Shown here piece by piece: positions 5,677 through 7,045 of a DNA stretch of 7,045 bases; within the stretch, counting starts at the first letter, position 1, and every line of letters starts with the position of its first letter. The translations under genes and the position numbers were made by a program. Source of the DNA: Oligoflexia bacterium (GTDB lineage: Bacteria > Bdellovibrionota > UBA1018 > CAIMNF01); contig CAIOKW010000166.1 in the NCBI GenBank assembly GCA_903858975.1, positions 1 to 7,045 of the forward strand, given 5' to 3'. The notes under the pieces are model-generated. The model had not been told where the DNA came from, ran no database searches, and saw only the letters and a list, made by a program, of their open reading frames with translations.

Positions 5677-6735
5677 ATGACGATCAAATTGACTCAGACC
5701 GTACAAAAAGGTGGATGTGCCGCTAAGATATCCGCTGAAGTCCTTCGAAAAACACTGGGCAGTCTCAATTTTAGCTCTAACGATCCGGATGTCCTCATTG
5801 ACGGAAAAGATTTTGATGACGCTGGCATCTATCAAATCACTCCAGAGATTGCTCTGGTCCAGACCCTTGATTTTTTCACCCCCATTGTCGATACCCCCTT
5901 CCTCTTTGGACAAATTGCAGCAGTAAACGCGCTCAGTGATGTATACGCCATGGGAGGGACGCCGAAAACCTGTCTCGCCATTCTCGCGTTCCCGCTCGCA
6001 ACGCTTGATCCTGAAATCATGACTGAGGTTTTAGCGGGCGCTCAATCGAAAATTGCTGAGGCCAATGCTTCATTATTGGGAGGTCACTCCATTGATGATG
6101 ACACCTTAAAGTTTGGACTATCGGTTACCGGTCTCGTGAATCCAAAATCCATGTGGACCAATCAAACTGCGAAAGTGGGAGACCAGCTCATCCTCACGAA
6201 GCCACTCGGAACAGGCACCTTAACCGCTGGCCTTAAGAATTCCGACTACACGGAAGAGCAAATTCAGGAGGCCTTGGATTCGATGATCACCCTGAACTCG
6301 ATCCTTGATCTCATTTCTCCCTCGCTGAAAGACAAAATTCATGCGGCAACCGACATTACCGGTTTTGGACTCGCAGGACATGCGATGCAAGTTGCAAAGG
6401 CTTCTCAAGTGGGAATGAATATTTTATTTCATAAAATCCCGGTATTCAAATTAGCCTTTCCTTCCCTACGAGCTGAAAATCTGACCAAGGCCCATCGATC
6501 CAATGAAAGCTATACGAAACTTGCACTCAAACTCAGTGAAGGGATTGACTCTCTTGACTCAAAAATCCTTTTTGACCCACAAACCAGTGGGGGCCTACTC
6601 CTCTCCGTTCACCCCGACGCTGCAGAAGAGATCAAAACCTGCCTCCAAAGTCGCTTCAAGAGCGCAGAAATCATCGGATCGGTAACCCAGCTCGAAGCTG
6701 GCTCAATCGAGGCACCCATTCAAATCCATGAGTAA
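5677..6735 (+). CDS. selD: Selenide, water dikinase (selenophosphate synthase)
   Basis: SelD makes selenophosphate, AMP and phosphate from selenide, ATP and water. It supplies selenium for selenocysteine and for tRNA 2-selenouridine. The 352 residues match the family length (E. coli about 347). Visible motifs are the catalytic loop GGCAAK with Cys14 and Lys17 (E. coli Cys17/Lys20), metal-site region DDAG (47-50), QTLDFFTPIVD (62-72), GQIAAVNALSDVYAMGGTP (78-96), GGHSIDD (135-141), TKPLGTG (174-180), ATDITGFGLAGH (224-235) and DPQTSGGLL (300-308). All are intact. The nucleophile position is Cys rather than selenocysteine, with no in-frame TGA, so the enzyme does not need its own product. The ATG at 5677 is the only start possible after the upstream in-frame TGA (5638-5640). 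No Shine-Dalgarno lies within 20 nt. selU starts inside its last codons, so the pair form an operon. Confidence 0.97.
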   Translation: MTIKLTQTVQKGGCAAKISAEVLRKTLGSLNFSSNDPDVLIDGKDFDDAGIYQITPEIALVQTLDFFTPIVDTPFLFGQIAAVNALSDVYAMGGTPKTCLAILAFPLATLDPEIMTEVLAGAQSKIAEANASLLGGHSIDDDTLKFGLSVTGLVNPKSMWTNQTAKVGDQLILTKPLGTGTLTAGLKNSDYTEEQIQEALDSMITLNSILDLISPSLKDKIHAATDITGFGLAGHAMQVAKASQVGMNILFHKIPVFKLAFPSLRAENLTKAHRSNESYTKLALKLSEGIDSLDSKILFDPQTSGGLLLSVHPDAAEEIKTCLQSRFKSAEIIGSVTQLEAGSIEAPIQIHE

Positions 6736-7045
6736 GTTTGAAACGCTCTTTAAAAACGATACCCCACTCATTGACGTCAGAGCTCCTGTCGAGTTCGAAG
6801 CGGGGCATTTTCCGGCTTCGGTCAATCTTCCCCTCATGAACAATGAGGAACGAGTTCAAGTGGGAACTTGCTACAAAAATGAAGGACAAGCGGCAGCACT
6901 CGCTTTGGGACACGATTTGGTATCTGGCAAGCTACGAGAACAGAGAATCGATCTCTGGAGTGATTTCATTCAGAAAAATCCCGAGGCTAAACTCTATTGT
7001 TTCAGGGGCGGTCTTCGGTCGCAGATTTCAACTAGCTGGATCAAA
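6728..7045 (+). CDS. selU: tRNA 2-selenouridine synthase, N-terminal part (cut by window end)
   Basis: SelU (MnmH, YbbB) replaces sulfur in 2-thiouridine at wobble position 34 of Lys, Glu and Gln tRNAs with selenium, using selenophosphate and passing through a geranylated intermediate. The first 106 codons are present and the frame is open at the edge. They form the rhodanese-like domain: LIDVRAPVEFEAGHFP (14-29), VNLPLMNNEERVQVGTCYK (32-50), ALALGHDLVSG (57-67) and YCFRGGLRSQ (90-99), with Cys91 at the catalytic position (E. coli Cys97). This matches the E. coli protein nearly motif for motif. The following P-loop domain lies outside the window. The ATG at 6728 overlaps the end of selD by 8 bp (ATGAGTAA). 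No good Shine-Dalgarno is seen close by, so translation probably depends on ribosomes finishing selD. The neighbouring donor enzyme makes the call secure. Confidence 0.95.
   Translation, partial: MSKFETLFKNDTPLIDVRAPVEFEAGHFPASVNLPLMNNEERVQVGTCYKNEGQAAALALGHDLVSGKLREQRIDLWSDFIQKNPEAKLYCFRGGLRSQISTSWIK

Noticed and set aside
5619..5679. Direct repeat AAATGCATG (5620-5628 and 5671-5679)
   Set aside because: Nine bases containing the palindrome ATGCAT, and both copies contain start codons. Two copies are not enough to argue for an operator.
5677..5730. Selenocysteine-type SelD
   Set aside because: Codon 14 is TGC (Cys), not TGA, so no recoding or SECIS element is needed.

Overview
The window (7,045 bp, moderate GC) is compact bacterial chromosome with no mobile elements, tRNA, rRNA or CRISPR. 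It holds eight protein genes, two of them cut by the window edges, plus one candidate leader peptide. The gene families suggest a Gram-negative bacterium of the Bdellovibrionota / former Deltaproteobacteria type: a receiver-PilZ protein of the Myxococcus/Bdellovibrio style, a free-standing GreA/B-like factor of a kind common in those groups, and a periplasmic lytic transglycosylase. That placement is an inference from family resemblance only.

Left part (2-2902, + strand): the 3' part of a membrane-anchored metallophosphoesterase (YkuE/YaeI/LpxG superfamily), followed 9 bp later by a YdiF/YheS-type ABC-F ATPase, probably in one operon. Middle (2899-4499, - strand): a secreted GH23-type lytic transglycosylase and, upstream of it, a response regulator with a degenerate PilZ domain. 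Next (4643-5134, + strand): a GreA/GreB-like RNA polymerase factor. This converges on a DoxX-family membrane protein (5131-5532, - strand). Right part (5622-7045, + strand): selD (selenophosphate synthase) overlapping selU/mnmH (tRNA 2-selenouridine synthase). Together these make the selenium donor and put selenium into tRNA wobble uridines.

Two things stand out. First, selD has no Shine-Dalgarno of its own. A 16-codon ORF with a good Shine-Dalgarno ends 4 nt before the selD start, and that Shine-Dalgarno lies in one arm of a 6-bp hairpin. This looks like a translationally coupled leader that could regulate the selD-selU operon. Second, both convergent gene pairs share a 4-bp palindrome (CTAG and TTAA) that supplies the stop codon on each strand. 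In both cases a candidate intrinsic terminator for the minus-strand gene lies inside the coding sequence of the opposing gene.

All intergenic gaps are under 150 bp. Function calls rest on motifs read by eye, without database searches.
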